The notes: generated by a model from the sequence alone, not told the origin. A DNA stretch of 64,000 nt from Roseovarius azorensis (GCF_900109455.1 NZ_FOAG01000008.1:118398-182397); one strand, 5' to 3'. Positions 9,581 through 19,084 are shown, counted from the stretch's first letter. A program made the numbers and translations.

Positions 9581-9595
9581 TTTCTACCCCTTTCC

Positions 9596-9745
9596 TCAGA
9601 ACCACGGGAACCAGATGAAGGTTGCGATATGCGCAACCACTGCAATCGCCGTGAACAGCCAGAGGCCGCTCATGTAGACCGAATGCAGCTCCTGGGCCTG
9701 CTCGTCTGTGAGACCTGTGAAGGACAGGTCGGATTTATCAGCCAT
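9596..9745 (-). CDS. pufB: Light-harvesting LH1 beta subunit
   Basis: A 49-residue polypeptide, beginning [20 protein letters not shown] and ending FIWFPWF. The [19 protein letters not shown] segment is the classic LH1 beta signature, and His39 (VVAHIATF) is the bacteriochlorophyll ligand. Its start is preceded by GGAGG. It forms the alpha-beta LH1 unit with PufA. No LH2 (puc) genes are in this window. Confidence 0.95.
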   Translation of the reverse strand: MADKSDLSFTGLTDEQAQELHSVYMSGLWLFTAIAVVAHIATFIWFPWF

Positions 9746-9869
9746 GAACTTTCCTCCGGAACGTTATGCTGACGCCGCGTGCCCCGCGGCCGGGTCCTTT
9801 GGGGCCGGCATGGCCCCTCAGGGTTCTGTCCGCCCCGTCTCCGGGGCAGGCAGCTCTTGGTCCCGGCGG

Positions 9870-10097
9870 TCAGGCCGAGAAAATCAGTGGCGTCGTGCGA
9901 TCCGCCTCGGCCCAGGCGCGGGCCAGCGGGCCGCGCAGATCGAGCGTGCGATAGCGGATCGCCTCGCGCATCCAGCGCACCGTCGCAAAGGGCAGCGCCA
10001 GCGCGAAGATCAGCGCGAAGTAAACCTGAAACTCCAGGCCACGGCGGCGCGCCTGCGGGCTGCGCATCCGGGGCGGGTTGGATGTCAAGTCGGTCAT
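9870..10097 (-). CDS. pufQ: PufQ, bacteriochlorophyll-synthesis and puf operon protein
   Basis: 75 residues with one central membrane segment (YFALIFALALPFATV) flanked by a basic N-terminus and a C-terminal stretch RTLDLRGPLARAWAEADRTT. PufQ is the first gene of the puf operon and is proposed to help deliver bacteriochlorophyll intermediates to assembling complexes. The start at 10097 lies 4 bp after the bchZ stop, and GAGGAGG is within reach. The 124 bp between its stop and pufB hold GC-rich sequence with no clear perfect hairpin. Confidence 0.9.
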   Translation of the reverse strand: MTDLTSNPPRMRSPQARRRGLEFQVYFALIFALALPFATVRWMREAIRYRTLDLRGPLARAWAEADRTTPLIFSA

Positions 10098-10101
10098 CGT
10101 G

Positions 10102-11577
10102 TCAGTCCTCCTCTCGAACTGGAACCCCGGCCATCCGGGGGGAAATCGCCTGAACGGTTTGCAGCACGACACGCTCGTCGCCCTGCCGCAGCGCCGCCTC
10201 TTCGGCGGCGTCGCGCAATGTCTTGGCGGCGGAAATGCGGGTCAGCACCGGATGGGATGCCACGATCCGCTCCAGCTCGCGCGCGGCATCCGCATCCCAC
10301 GGGAAATCGCGGCGCAGCGGGGTGGGCGTGGCCTGGACCGCATCCATCTCCGTACCCAGCGGCAGGATGTGAAACAGCGCGTCGAACAGGCTGTTGCACA
10401 CCTCCTGCACCAGCCAGGTCGCCCCGGCATAACCCATCACCGGCGTGCCCGTGGCGCGCCGTATGGCCGCCCCCGGAAAACTCATCGGCAGAAACGCGGG
10501 CCGCGGGCCAAAGCCCGACTTCATTTCCGCCAGATACATCTTCTCGTTGATCGACCCCATCAGGATCAGCGGACGCTTGCCGTGAACCAGGCTGCGCACT
10601 TCCTCGTTGTTGGTCTTTTTGCCCGCGCAGCGCGCCACCGCAAAGGCGCAGGGCAGGCCCATGTCACTCTCAAGGAAATTGCGCACACCGCGCGCATAGG
10701 TCTCGTTCGCCACAATCCCGAAATTCGCCGTGGCAAAGAAATCCTGCGTCACCGAGCGCCACAGATCCCAGACCGGTTTCAGCGTCGAATGCTTTTCGCG
10801 CGCAATGAACGGTTCCGGGTCAAGCCCCAGCATCTCACCCAGCTTGCGCAGAAAGAGCGTCGTGCTCTCCACACCGATCGGCGCCTGCAGATAGGGCTTG
10901 CCCAGAACCTCGGCCAAACCCCGGCCAAACTCACGATACATGACGATATTGACGTCGGCGTTGACCAGATTGCGCATCTCGGCCAGATGGGCGCCCAAGG
11001 GCATCACCATGTTGACCTCGGCGCCGATGCCTTCGACCAGACGGCGGATTTCGCGCAGATCAGAGGGCATGTTGAACGTGCCATACATCGGCCCGAGGAT
11101 ATTGACGCGGGGGGCGCTGCCCTCTTCACGTTTCTTCTCGGGCGGCATGCGCCCCTTGGTCATGCCGAATTCGCTGAAGATCCAGGTCATCGCCCGGTCC
11201 GCCGACTGCCATTGATCCTCGTCGATGGTGCGCGGCAGGAAACGCTGAATGTTGGTACCCTGCGGCGTGACCCCCCCGCCGATCATCTCGGCGATCGAGC
11301 CGGTCACGACCACCGCAGGCAACGCCGGATCGAGCGTACCCCAGGCGCGTTTCATCGCCTCTTCGGTGCCCGATCCCATCTCGCCCTCGCCCAGACCCGT
11401 CACCACGATAGGCAACTCATGCGGCGGCAGAGCGTCGGTGTAATGCAGAACAGACGTCACCGGCAGGTTCTCGCAGCCCACAGGACCGTCGATCACGACT
11501 TGCAGACCCTTGACGGCACAGAAGGCATAGACCGCCCCCCAATAGCCCCCGGCCCTGTCGTGATCCTGAATCAGCAT
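10102..11577 (-). CDS. bchZ: Chlorophyllide reductase subunit Z
   Basis: 491 residues, one of the two catalytic subunits of chlorophyllide a reductase (nitrogenase-like), which reduces ring B on the way to bacteriochlorophyll a. It opens with [20 protein letters not shown] and continues with conserved cysteines in [21 protein letters not shown] chose the ATG at 11577, preceded by GGAGG; the in-frame ATG at 11646 would translate the dispersed hairpin element. It overlaps the puf regulatory region, so the puf promoter probably lies inside its 3' half. Confidence 0.95.
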   Translation of the reverse strand: MLIQDHDRAGGYWGAVYAFCAVKGLQVVIDGPVGCENLPVTSVLHYTDALPPHELPIVVTGLGEGEMGSGTEEAMKRAWGTLDPALPAVVVTGSIAEMIGGGVTPQGTNIQRFLPRTIDEDQWQSADRAMTWIFSEFGMTKGRMPPEKKREEGSAPRVNILGPMYGTFNMPSDLREIRRLVEGIGAEVNMVMPLGAHLAEMRNLVNADVNIVMYREFGRGLAEVLGKPYLQAPIGVESTTLFLRKLGEMLGLDPEPFIAREKHSTLKPVWDLWRSVTQDFFATANFGIVANETYARGVRNFLESDMGLPCAFAVARCAGKKTNNEEVRSLVHGKRPLILMGSINEKMYLAEMKSGFGPRPAFLPMSFPGAAIRRATGTPVMGYAGATWLVQEVCNSLFDALFHILPLGTEMDAVQATPTPLRRDFPWDADAARELERIVASHPVLTRISAAKTLRDAAEEAALRQGDERVVLQTVQAISPRMAGVPVREED

Positions 11578-11590
11578 CGGATCACCTCCG

Positions 11591-11639
11591 GCTTCATCTG
11601 GCCTGAAATACCTCGGGGGTGTGGGGGCAGCGCCCCCAC
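11591..11639 (-). repeat. Dispersed hairpin element, copy 2 (upstream of bchZ)
   Basis: On the minus strand this reads GTGGGGGC-GCT-GCCCCCAC, then ACCCCCGAGGTATTTCA, then GGCCAGATGAAGC, running into the bchZ ribosome-binding site. It matches copy 1 at 1733-1780 over almost its whole length. It lies in the only sizeable gap (88 bp) between bchY and bchZ. Confidence 0.75.
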
Positions 11640-11665
11640 TCCACAATATGCCCCACGCACACCCA

Positions 11666-13225
11666 TCAGATCATCTCCTGCGCGGCCGCCGCGCGGGCCT
11701 GCTTGTCGAGCTTCTTCTGATGCTGCGCGCGGAAATCGGGGCGCAGGTTGGGATCGCCCTCCCAGATGCCCGCAGTATCGCCCTCGCCCACTCCGGCGAA
11801 AAAGGCGCGCATGTGATCCATCCGCGCCTTGTTGCCCATGGCGGCATTGACCACCTCGGCAAGGCTGCCCGCGCCTGCCGGACCCATCAGGGGACGGGCA
11901 GAGATGAGATTGGTGAAATAGAGCGCGGGAATGCCCTGTTCCTTGGCCTTTTGCACAACTGGCGTTGTGCCGATGGCAAGGTCAGGTTTGACCCCCTCCA
12001 TCGCTGCGCAGTCATCTTCCAGCGAGGCGCGAAACTTGACCTTGACGCCCTTGGCCGCCAGCCATTCGGCATCCGCCGCCGACCACGGTGTTTTTGGACA
12101 GGCGGTGCCCACATAGGGCACCTCTGCGCCGCTCTCGATCAGCAGCCGGGCCACCAGAAGCTCGCTGCCCTCATAGCCCGAAAGGGTGATCCTGCCATTG
12201 ATCGGCGCATTGGCCAGCGCGCCCTTGATCGCGGGCAAAAAGGCGTTTTGCGCAGCGGCCACCCTGTCCGACGAAAGGCCAAAAGCCTCGCCGATCCCCG
12301 CCAGCCAAGCCGCCGTGCCATCATGGCCCACCGGCGCTGAGCCGACAATCGCACGCCCCGCCGCCTCGAATTCACGGATCGCAGCAGTGTAGAACGGGTG
12401 GATCGCCGCCACCGCCCCACAATCGAGCGCCGCATATAGTTCCCGCCACTCGCGGCAGGGCACCACGGGTCCGGCGGCCAGACCCAAGGGCGCCAGCATC
12501 ACGCCGATCATCATCGGGTCAGCGGGAAACATCTCGCCCAGCAATGTCACGGTCGGGCGGTCCGATTTGCCGCCCGCGGGGGCCGCGACGGGCCCGGCCA
12601 TCACCTCCTTGCGGGCATAGTTCAGCATTGCCCCCGCCAGCACATCCTTGGCCTCGGCATGGGTGGGGATGCCGAAACCGGGCACGTCGATGCCCACGAT
12701 TCGCACCCCGTTGATCTCGGAGGGCAGCAGGCGCAGCGGCACGCCCGAGGCGGTCGGCACGCAGAGATTGGTCACGACAATGGCGTCGAACCGGTCGGGA
12801 TCGGCCATCTCATGCACGCTTTCGCGGATATCCTCGAAGAGTTTGCCGGTGACGAGCGTTTCGGAATTGAACGGCACATAACCCACAGACCGCCGCGCGC
12901 CGTAGAAATGGCTGACGAAGGTCAGGCCATAGACACAGCAGGCCGACCCGCTCAGAACCGTCGCCACCCGTTTCATCCGCAGGCCGACGCGCAAGCTGCC
13001 GAAGGCCGGGCACATGCTCTGGGGCTGATCGTGCGGCCCCCTGGGATAGTCGCGGGCGTACTGGTCGAGCAGGTCCGACTGCCCCGCCATGCGCGCGGCC
13101 CGTTCCATCTCGGCCCCGGAATGACAGCCACCGGCCTCGCCCGAAATCCGTGACGTCTGTTCAACCGGAGTACCGGTGATCACATCGGCCCCTGCGGCCC
13201 CGTCATATGTGATCTCATCGCTCAT
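11666..13225 (-). CDS. bchY: Chlorophyllide reductase subunit Y
   Basis: 519 residues, the NifD/BchN-like partner of BchZ in chlorophyllide reductase. Conserved cysteines appear in [24 protein letters not shown] and [10 protein letters not shown], where the shared Fe-S cluster is held. Full length for the family. The ATG at 13225 overlaps the stop of the 54-aa ORF upstream (ATGA), so its translation is coupled to that small gene rather than directly to bchX. Confidence 0.95.
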   Translation of the reverse strand: MSDEITYDGAAGADVITGTPVEQTSRISGEAGGCHSGAEMERAARMAGQSDLLDQYARDYPRGPHDQPQSMCPAFGSLRVGLRMKRVATVLSGSACCVYGLTFVSHFYGARRSVGYVPFNSETLVTGKLFEDIRESVHEMADPDRFDAIVVTNLCVPTASGVPLRLLPSEINGVRIVGIDVPGFGIPTHAEAKDVLAGAMLNYARKEVMAGPVAAPAGGKSDRPTVTLLGEMFPADPMMIGVMLAPLGLAAGPVVPCREWRELYAALDCGAVAAIHPFYTAAIREFEAAGRAIVGSAPVGHDGTAAWLAGIGEAFGLSSDRVAAAQNAFLPAIKGALANAPINGRITLSGYEGSELLVARLLIESGAEVPYVGTACPKTPWSAADAEWLAAKGVKVKFRASLEDDCAAMEGVKPDLAIGTTPVVQKAKEQGIPALYFTNLISARPLMGPAGAGSLAEVVNAAMGNKARMDHMRAFFAGVGEGDTAGIWEGDPNLRPDFRAQHQKKLDKQARAAAAQEMI

Positions 13226-13386
13226 GACACCCGCCTTTGGGGGGCACTGGCGTTATCCCGATCGGGGATCCTGTCGGCGGCGCGGATATCGGCCAGCAGG
13301 CGGCACAGTTGTTCGGGCCGCGCGCGCGCCAGCAGGCGCTGCACCTCGGCCAAAGTCTCGCGGCGGGGCTCATCAGGCGTCGTCAT
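13222..13386 (-). CDS. Small uncharacterised protein between bchX and bchY
   Basis: A 54-residue ORF ([20 protein letters not shown] to SAPQRRVS). Its ATG lies inside the last codons of bchX (14-bp overlap) and its TGA overlaps the bchY ATG, the tight stacking expected of a translated gene. The sequence is charged and mostly helical, with a leucine pattern (EVQRLLARARPEQLCRLLADIRAADRI), one cysteine, and no membrane segment. I do not recognise it. It may assist chlorophyllide reductase assembly, but that is inference from position only. Confidence 0.6.
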   Translation of the reverse strand: MTTPDEPRRETLAEVQRLLARARPEQLCRLLADIRAADRIPDRDNASAPQRRVS

Positions 13387-14377
13387 AAACCACCTCCAGC
13401 GATGCTCTGGGAGCCGCGTATTTGCCGCGCATGTCGGCGTCGGTCGCCGGTTCCAGCACGATATCGCCGCCCGTATCCTTGCTGTCGAAAAGTCCGAGCA
13501 GCCCGTCCTGATCGAGCGGCGCGGGCCGCACCGGCGGGGCGACAGAAACCGCATCGGCCAGTTCGGCAAAGAGATCGCCCCACTGGCTCGCCGCCGAACC
13601 GACAATCTGGTAATTGGCGGATTTCCTGCGCAGGTCGTCATCCTGCGGGATCGCGGCCAGCACCGGGATATTGACCGCCCTGGCGAAGGCCTGCGCCTCG
13701 CCGGAATGGTCATCCTTGTTGATCACCAGGCCCGCGACACCGACATTGCCGCCCAGCTTGCGGAAATATTCCACCGCAGAACAGACGTTATTGGCGACAT
13801 AAAGCGACTGCAGATCGTTCGAGGCGACCAGAATGACCTTCTGCGCCATGTCCCGCGCGATCGGCAGGCCAAACCCCCCGCACACCACGTCGCCCAGGAA
13901 ATCCAGCAGGACGTAATCGAAATCCCAGTCGTGAAACCCGAGTTTTTCCAGCAGTTCAAACCCGTGGATGATGCCCCTGCCGCCACAACCGCGTCCCACT
14001 TCGGGTCCGCCCAGTTCCATCGCAAAGACACCACCGCGCTTGAAACAGACATCGCCGATCTTCACCGCCTCTCCGGCGAGGTTCTTTCTGGTCGATGTCT
14101 CGATGATCGTCGGACACGCCTTGCCCCCGAACAGAAGCGAGGTCGTATCGGATTTCGGGTCACAGCCGATCAGCAACACGCGCTTGCCCTGTTCGGCCAT
14201 CATGTGACTGAGATTGGCGAGCGTGAACGATTTGCCGATGCCCCCCTTGCCATAGATCGCGATGATCTGGGTCTTGGACTTGGGTTCGCCCTGCGGCACC
14301 TCCAGCGTCGGCTCTTCATGTGCCTCGTCGCGCAGGCGGCGGTCGAAATCCTTGAGGTCTGGCACGTCGTCCTTCAC
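13373..14377 (-). CDS. bchX: Chlorophyllide reductase iron protein subunit X
   Basis: 334 residues, the NifH-like ATP-dependent reductase of chlorophyllide reductase. The P-loop is [19 protein letters not shown] near residue 40, and the 4Fe-4S cysteines are in the NifH-like positions (GDVCFKRGG... and [14 protein letters not shown]). It transfers electrons to BchYZ. Its ATG overlaps the bchC stop (ATGA), so translation of bchC, bchX, the small ORF and bchY forms one coupled chain. Confidence 0.96.
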   Translation of the reverse strand: MKDDVPDLKDFDRRLRDEAHEEPTLEVPQGEPKSKTQIIAIYGKGGIGKSFTLANLSHMMAEQGKRVLLIGCDPKSDTTSLLFGGKACPTIIETSTRKNLAGEAVKIGDVCFKRGGVFAMELGGPEVGRGCGGRGIIHGFELLEKLGFHDWDFDYVLLDFLGDVVCGGFGLPIARDMAQKVILVASNDLQSLYVANNVCSAVEYFRKLGGNVGVAGLVINKDDHSGEAQAFARAVNIPVLAAIPQDDDLRRKSANYQIVGSAASQWGDLFAELADAVSVAPPVRPAPLDQDGLLGLFDSKDTGGDIVLEPATDADMRGKYAAPRASLEVVYDDA

Positions 14378-15315
14378 GCTGCGTCCTTCCAGTTGAGTAT
14401 CATTTTCAGGCAGTCAGGATCGTTGAATGCGGTCCGATAGGCCTGCTGTGCGGCGCTCGCCTGCACCTTGTGGGTGATCAGCCCGCACAGGCTCAGCACA
14501 CCCGATTCGACCAGCGCCCGCGTCGCGGTCAGATCCTCATGCGTCCATTCCGCCGCGACACGCAGCCGCGCCTCTTTCATGAACGCCACGGGAAAGCCGA
14601 AACTGAGCGGTTGCGGATAGAACCCCGCCAGCACCACCTCACCGCCCCTGGCCAGGCGGCCAATCAATGTATCAAGCAGTCCCGCATCGCCCGAGGCGTC
14701 GTAGATCGCCCGATAATCACGGCGCGGGTCATCATCGGGATGGATCACCGTATAGCCCTCTGCGCCCGTGGCGCGGCCCGGCTGAATCTCCCAGACGGTC
14801 GGGGCGGGCGCACCGGCGGCAATCGTCAGCCGCGCTAGAAGCCGACCCAGAACGCCGTGGCCGACGATCAGATCCGGCACCGCCTTGTCCAGCCCCGCCA
14901 TCGCATGCCGCGCGGTTGCCGCCAGCGCCAGCAGCGCGCCTTCGGCGCCGAAACCCGCATCAATGCGGCAGACACGACTCGCCTTTGTCACCAGCCGCGA
15001 CGAGGCCCCGCCAAACAGGCCGAACGCGCCCTCGTAGCAATCTGCACCGGGCACAAAGACATGATCGCCGGGCCTGTATCCGGTGCCCGGCGCGGCCTCG
15101 ACCACCTCGCCCGCGGCCTCGTATCCCGGCACCAGCGGATAGCCCATCCCCGGAAACGGCGGCATCCGGCCCGACCAGAACAGCTTTTCCGTGCCTGTCG
15201 AAATCCCCGAATGGGTCACATCCACAACCAGATCACCCGCGCCCGGCGCCTTGAGCGTCAGCATGTCAACGTCCAGATCCTCGGGGCCCTTCAGGTGAAC
15301 AGCGCCGGTCTGCAT
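14374..15315 (-). CDS. bchC: Bacteriochlorophyllide a dehydrogenase (3-hydroxyethyl oxidation)
   Basis: 313 residues, a zinc-type medium-chain dehydrogenase that oxidises the 3-hydroxyethyl group to the 3-acetyl group of bacteriochlorophyll a. Landmarks are [35 protein letters not shown] in the catalytic domain and [13 protein letters not shown] in the nucleotide-binding fold. It is preceded by the strongest-looking promoter in the cluster, with two PpsR-type palindromes (15369-15412). GAGGAGG lies before the ATG. Confidence 0.94.
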   Translation of the reverse strand: MQTGAVHLKGPEDLDVDMLTLKAPGAGDLVVDVTHSGISTGTEKLFWSGRMPPFPGMGYPLVPGYEAAGEVVEAAPGTGYRPGDHVFVPGADCYEGAFGLFGGASSRLVTKASRVCRIDAGFGAEGALLALAATARHAMAGLDKAVPDLIVGHGVLGRLLARLTIAAGAPAPTVWEIQPGRATGAEGYTVIHPDDDPRRDYRAIYDASGDAGLLDTLIGRLARGGEVVLAGFYPQPLSFGFPVAFMKEARLRVAAEWTHEDLTATRALVESGVLSLCGLITHKVQASAAQQAYRTAFNDPDCLKMILNWKDAA

Positions 15316-15368
15316 GGTGGCCTCCTCCTTGGTGCTCGACAGACTCGCCAGAAATGAGGGTGTCGTAA

Positions 15369-15386
15369 TGTAATTTTATGCAGACA
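15369..15386. promoter_or_regulatory. PpsR/CrtJ-type operator 1 of bchC (covers the -10 box)
   Basis: TGT-N12-ACA. On the minus strand the palindrome contains TAAAAT (15373-15378), a good -10 hexamer for bchC. Bound PpsR would mask the -10 region. The spacing to operator 2 is 26 bp start to start. Confidence 0.8.
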
Positions 15387-15400
15387 GCATTATGTGTCAA
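15373..15400 (-). promoter_or_regulatory. Sigma-70-type promoter of bchC
   Basis: On the minus strand TTGACA (15400-15395), a 16-bp spacer and TAAAAT (15378-15373) lie about 60 bp before the bchC ATG. Both hexamers are embedded in PpsR-type palindromes, so oxygen and light control through PpsR is the natural reading. Confidence 0.7.
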
Positions 15401-15412
15401 TCTTTCTTTACA
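15395..15412. promoter_or_regulatory. PpsR/CrtJ-type operator 2 of bchC (covers the -35 box)
   Basis: TGT-N12-ACA. On the minus strand the site ends with TTGACA (15395-15400), a perfect -35 hexamer spaced 16 bp from TAAAAT. Together the two operators cover both promoter boxes, the same arrangement described for CrtJ repression of bchC in Rhodobacter capsulatus. Confidence 0.85.
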
Positions 15413-15433
15413 GTTTTTGAGTTCCAATGCGGA

Positions 15434-16567
15434 TTATTCCGGCTTTTCAAACTGCAAGGCGCTCGTCACATAGGGGCGCGGGGCCTTTGGCGGGCCGGGC
15501 TGCTCGAACCCCGCTGCACGGCACATTTCCGCGATCCGCGCTGCCGACCGCGCCCGCCCGGTGCCCATCGCCATGGTATAGAACGCAAAATAGACATCGC
15601 CCGCCCGCTCTGGCCGCGCGCCGCCTGACATCGGCTCTGCCACGATCAGACGCCCGCCGGAGGGCAGGGCACCGTAGACCTTGGCCAGCAACGCCGCCAC
15701 CGTGGTGTCATCGTGATCATAGAGCACCCGGATGAGCGTTATCGCATCAGCCCCCCTGGGCAGAGGGTCCGTGCGAAACGAACCCGGACAGAGCGTCACT
15801 CGCTTCTCCAACCCGGATCCTGCCAGGCCCGCACGCGCCAAAGGGATGACCTCTGGCAAATCAAAAAGCGTCAACCGCAGATCGGGGTAGCGCACTGCAA
15901 TCTCCGCCAGAAACGCGCCGCTGCCGCCCCCCACATCCACCACATGCGACAAACCCTTGAACGCAATCGTCCGCAACACATCCTGCGCCACCAGCGCCTG
16001 GGATTGCGCCATGAGATCCGAATAGCGCCGCGCCACCTCCGGCTCTGCTTTCGCCGCAGCACCAAAGACATAGGGCCAGAATCGGGCCAGCTCCGTCTTG
16101 CCCTGCCCGCGCAACAACGCCACGGGATCGCCCATGTCTGCATAGAATGCGTGATGGTGGCGGATCATCGCCTCCAGCCCCGGCACACCAAGAATCGCCG
16201 CGCCCCTGCGCGCCAGCCCGTAGCGTCCGTCGCGACGGCGCCTGAGCAGGCCGAGCGCCGTGCCCGCCTGCAGGAGAATGGTCATGCGATCCTCGGCCAG
16301 CCCCGCCCACCGCGCCAGACCACCGGCTGCCTGCGGCCCTTCGGCCAATCGGCGCAACAGTTCCAACTCCACCAGCGCCGCCAAGACCTGAGACTGCACG
16401 AATCCCTGAACGATATCGAAGATTTCGGCCCCGTCCCGCCGCGCGATGCCGCGCGTCAGGGGAAACCCGCTCGCCCATCTCTGAAACCCCGGATTGGCGA
16501 TCAGCCGCATCAGCCAGCCGCCGCGCCTCTGCGCGCGAGCCTTGGGCAGGTCGCCCGCCACCGCCAC
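15434..16567 (-). CDS. crtF: Demethylspheroidene O-methyltransferase
   Basis: 377 residues, a SAM-dependent O-methyltransferase that methylates the C-1 hydroxyl of acyclic carotenoids in the spheroidene pathway. The SAM motif is HVVDVGGGSGAFLAEIA, followed by DLPEVIPLA, with a dimerisation-type N-terminal winged helix, as in plant-type O-methyltransferases. The start lies 4 bp after the crtE stop, so the two are one transcription unit. bchC follows on the same strand with its own promoter. Confidence 0.93.
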   Translation of the reverse strand: MAVAGDLPKARAQRRGGWLMRLIANPGFQRWASGFPLTRGIARRDGAEIFDIVQGFVQSQVLAALVELELLRRLAEGPQAAGGLARWAGLAEDRMTILLQAGTALGLLRRRRDGRYGLARRGAAILGVPGLEAMIRHHHAFYADMGDPVALLRGQGKTELARFWPYVFGAAAKAEPEVARRYSDLMAQSQALVAQDVLRTIAFKGLSHVVDVGGGSGAFLAEIAVRYPDLRLTLFDLPEVIPLARAGLAGSGLEKRVTLCPGSFRTDPLPRGADAITLIRVLYDHDDTTVAALLAKVYGALPSGGRLIVAEPMSGGARPERAGDVYFAFYTMAMGTGRARSAARIAEMCRAAGFEQPGPPKAPRPYVTSALQFEKPE

Positions 16568-16571
16568 AGGC

Positions 16572-17441
16572 TCAGGCCCCCATGCGGGCAGGCAGAACCG
16601 GGATGATCCGTTCGGCCTGCATCTGCACCATCATGGCCAGTCGCGCCTCGCCGGGGCAGGAGGGGATCGAGGCTATCGCGCCCGCCAGAATATCCTTGAG
16701 CCGGGCCACGGCCCCCTGCACACCCAGTTCCGCCACCGCGTTAGGCCGCCCGTGCAGATCGTCCTGCCCGACCGGTTTGCCCAAGGTCTCGGCGTCCAGC
16801 AGCGCGTCGCGCAGATCATCCGCGACCTGAAAGGCGGACCCGATACGTGCGCCCAGCTCGTACCAGGACTCGGGTTCGTGCCCCGCCGCGATCGCCCCCA
16901 TCTGCGTGGCGGCGATGAACAGCGCGCCGGTTTTAGAACGGTGATAGGCCTCGAGATCGACGCTGGCCTCGCTTTCCCATCCCTGCCCCGCACAGATTCC
17001 GCTCGGCATCCCGCTGCGCCGGGCCAGAGCCAGAATAAGAGCCGTCGCGCGTCCCGCGTCCCTGTCGGCCACCCGCGCCAGTATCTCGAAGGCCATGATG
17101 ATCAGCGCATCGCCCGTCAGCACCGCCAACGGCTCGCAATAGGCGCGATGCACCGAAGGCTTGCCGCGCCGCAAATCGGCATCGTCGAAACAGGGCAGAT
17201 CGTCATGCACGAGGCTCGCGCAGTGCATGATCTCCAGCGCTGCCGCCGCCGCATCGCTGAGGTCGGGGCAGTCATCACCACAGGCCAGCGCCACGGACAT
17301 CAGGATCGTGGGCCGGATACGCGCACCTCCGGGGGCGGTGGCATAGTCCAGCGCCTCGGCAAGCCGCGCCGGGGCCGGGCCCGCCTGTCCGCGCGCAATC
17401 GCCTGCGCAATGGCCGCCTCTATGCGGGTTTCGATGGGCAT
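16572..17441 (-). CDS. crtE: Geranylgeranyl diphosphate synthase
   Basis: 289 residues, a trans-prenyl transferase making GGPP for carotenoids and for the bacteriochlorophyll tail. The first aspartate-rich motif is HDDLPCFDDADLRRG and the second is FQVADDLRD. It is the first gene of the crtEF-bchCXYZ-puf superoperon. The start at 17441 is preceded by AAGGAG, and two PpsR-type operators lie in the gap to the divergent crtD. Confidence 0.95.
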   Translation of the reverse strand: MPIETRIEAAIAQAIARGQAGPAPARLAEALDYATAPGGARIRPTILMSVALACGDDCPDLSDAAAAALEIMHCASLVHDDLPCFDDADLRRGKPSVHRAYCEPLAVLTGDALIIMAFEILARVADRDAGRATALILALARRSGMPSGICAGQGWESEASVDLEAYHRSKTGALFIAATQMGAIAAGHEPESWYELGARIGSAFQVADDLRDALLDAETLGKPVGQDDLHGRPNAVAELGVQGAVARLKDILAGAIASIPSCPGEARLAMMVQMQAERIIPVLPARMGA

Positions 17442-17461
17442 GGCCGCTCCTTTTCGCCAGA

Positions 17462-17479
17462 TGTATCAATATTCTGACA
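17462..17479. promoter_or_regulatory. PpsR/CrtJ-type operator, crtE side of the crtE/crtD gap
   Basis: TGT-N12-ACA (TGTATCAATATTCTGACA) lies 20 bp upstream of the crtE ATG. With the next site, 25 bp away, it would allow one repressor to control both divergent units. Confidence 0.75.
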
Positions 17480-17486
17480 TTTTATA

Positions 17487-17504
17487 TGTAAATCATACTG
17501 GACA
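17487..17504. promoter_or_regulatory. PpsR/CrtJ-type operator, crtD side of the crtE/crtD gap
   Basis: TGT-N12-ACA (TGTAAATCATACTGGACA) lies about 30 bp before the crtD ATG. It is the second of two tandem sites in a 92-bp AT-rich divergent promoter region. Confidence 0.75.
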
Positions 17505-17533
17505 CATTGTGTGCATGAGTCAACAATCGCCTT

Positions 17534-19084
17534 ATGGAACCTGCCGCCTCATCTCCGGCCGCATGCGACCGGGCCGTAATCGTCGGTGCCGGGATCGCTG
17601 GCCTTGCGGCGGCTGTGCGGCTGGCGCACGCCGGGCTCTGCGTCACTGTTCTGGAGCGTCTCGCCGCGCCGGGGGGCAAGATGCGTACTCTGCCTTCCGA
17701 GTCGGGGCCAATTGATGCCGGACCCACGGTGCTGACGTTACGCGGGGTGTTCGAGGCGCTGTTTCAATCTGTTGGTGAGCGGTTGGAGGATCATGTCGAC
17801 CTGATCCCGCAACAGATCCTTGCGCGGCATTTCTGGCCGGATGGCAGCACCCTCGACCTCCACGCCGATGAGGGCCAGTGCCGCGCGGCGATCCACGCCT
17901 TTGCCGGTGCCCGCGCGGTCAGGCAGTTCAACGCCTTCTGCGCCCGCGCCCGCCGCCTGTTCGCGACCTTTGACCCGCCAATGATGCAAGCCCCGGCGCC
18001 CTCGCCCCTCGCCCTCGCGGCTCTGGTTGCGCGCCAGCCCACGCTGTTGCGCGCCATGGCGCCCTTGTCGACCCTGGCGCAGAGCCTCGCGCGCCAGTTC
18101 GACGATCCGCGCCTTGCGCAGCTCTTTGGCCGCTATGCCACCTATGTCGGCGGCTCGCCCTATCACGCGCCCGCCCTCCTGTCGCTCATCTGGCAGGCCG
18201 AGGCGGCCGGTGTCTGGAGCGTGCGCGGCGGCATGCACCGTCTGGCGCAATCCCTGGCAAAACTGGCCACGGCACGCGGGGCAGAGTTTCACTATAACGC
18301 CCATGTCGCCCGCATCGACACCTCGGCGGGCAGCGTTGTCGGCGTGACGCTGGCGGATGGCACGTTCATCCCGGCCGCTACAGTCCTTTTCAACGGCGAT
18401 CCGCGCGCGCTTGCCTCGGGTGCATTGGGTCCGGGCGTGACCGGCGTGGCGTCCCGGACGCTCACTAGCCCGCGCAGCCTTTCGGCGCAGGTCTGGGCCT
18501 TTGCCGCCACGCCGACCGGCCCCGATCTTGCCCACCACAACATCTTCTTCGCCTCTGATCCACGGGCCGAATTCGACGACCTGCGCGCCGGTCGCTGCCC
18601 GCGTGACGCGACGATCTACGTCTGCGCACAGGATCGCAGCCTGCCCGAAGCCCCCCCCGCACGCGAGCGGTTCGAGATCATCCTGAACGCCCCGCCGTTG
18701 GGCGGCCTCACCCAAGCAGCCGAGGATTTCACCTCATGTCATACCCGGACCTTTCAGAACCTCACGCGCCATGGCCTGCGCTTCGACCCGCTGCCGGGAC
18801 AGGGCGCGCTGACGACGCCCGCCCGGTTCGAGCGGATGTTCCCGGCCTCGCTCGGATCGCTCTACGGGCAGAGCCCGCAGGGGATGATGGCGGCCCTTCA
18901 GCGCCCCAGGGCGCGCACGGCGATCAGGGGCCTTTACCTTGCGGGGGGCGGGGCGCATCCGGGGGCCGGGGTGCCGATGGCAACCCTCTCCGCCCGGCAT
19001 GCGGCAGAGGCGATCCTGAGCGACCGAACTTCAACCTCGACGTCCCGCCCAATGGCTACGCATGGTGGTATGTCGACGGTCTGA
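17534..19084 (+). CDS. crtD: Methoxyneurosporene (1-hydroxycarotenoid 3,4-) dehydrogenase
   Basis: 516 residues, a FAD-dependent desaturase that introduces the C-3,4 double bond in spheroidene-pathway carotenoids. The dinucleotide fold is AVIVGAGIAGLAAAVRLAHAG near residue 14 and the C-terminal CrtI-type signature is LYLAGGGAHPGAGVPMATLS. It ends MATHGGMSTV, as CrtD proteins do, so the reading frame is intact. The 3' end overlaps the conserved N-terminus of crtC in another frame. Confidence 0.93.
   Translation: MEPAASSPAACDRAVIVGAGIAGLAAAVRLAHAGLCVTVLERLAAPGGKMRTLPSESGPIDAGPTVLTLRGVFEALFQSVGERLEDHVDLIPQQILARHFWPDGSTLDLHADEGQCRAAIHAFAGARAVRQFNAFCARARRLFATFDPPMMQAPAPSPLALAALVARQPTLLRAMAPLSTLAQSLARQFDDPRLAQLFGRYATYVGGSPYHAPALLSLIWQAEAAGVWSVRGGMHRLAQSLAKLATARGAEFHYNAHVARIDTSAGSVVGVTLADGTFIPAATVLFNGDPRALASGALGPGVTGVASRTLTSPRSLSAQVWAFAATPTGPDLAHHNIFFASDPRAEFDDLRAGRCPRDATIYVCAQDRSLPEAPPARERFEIILNAPPLGGLTQAAEDFTSCHTRTFQNLTRHGLRFDPLPGQGALTTPARFERMFPASLGSLYGQSPQGMMAALQRPRARTAIRGLYLAGGGAHPGAGVPMATLSARHAAEAILSDRTSTSTSRPMATHGGMSTV

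Noticed and set aside
10078..11850. 590-aa plus-strand open frame across bchZ and bchY
   Set aside because: Antisense of chlorophyllide reductase genes and reads through the dispersed hairpin element; no domain seen.
18736..19026. Upstream part of the crtC frame starting at ATG 18736
   Set aside because: Overlaps the conserved crtD C-terminus in another frame and encodes Gly/Arg/Pro-rich sequence without homology.
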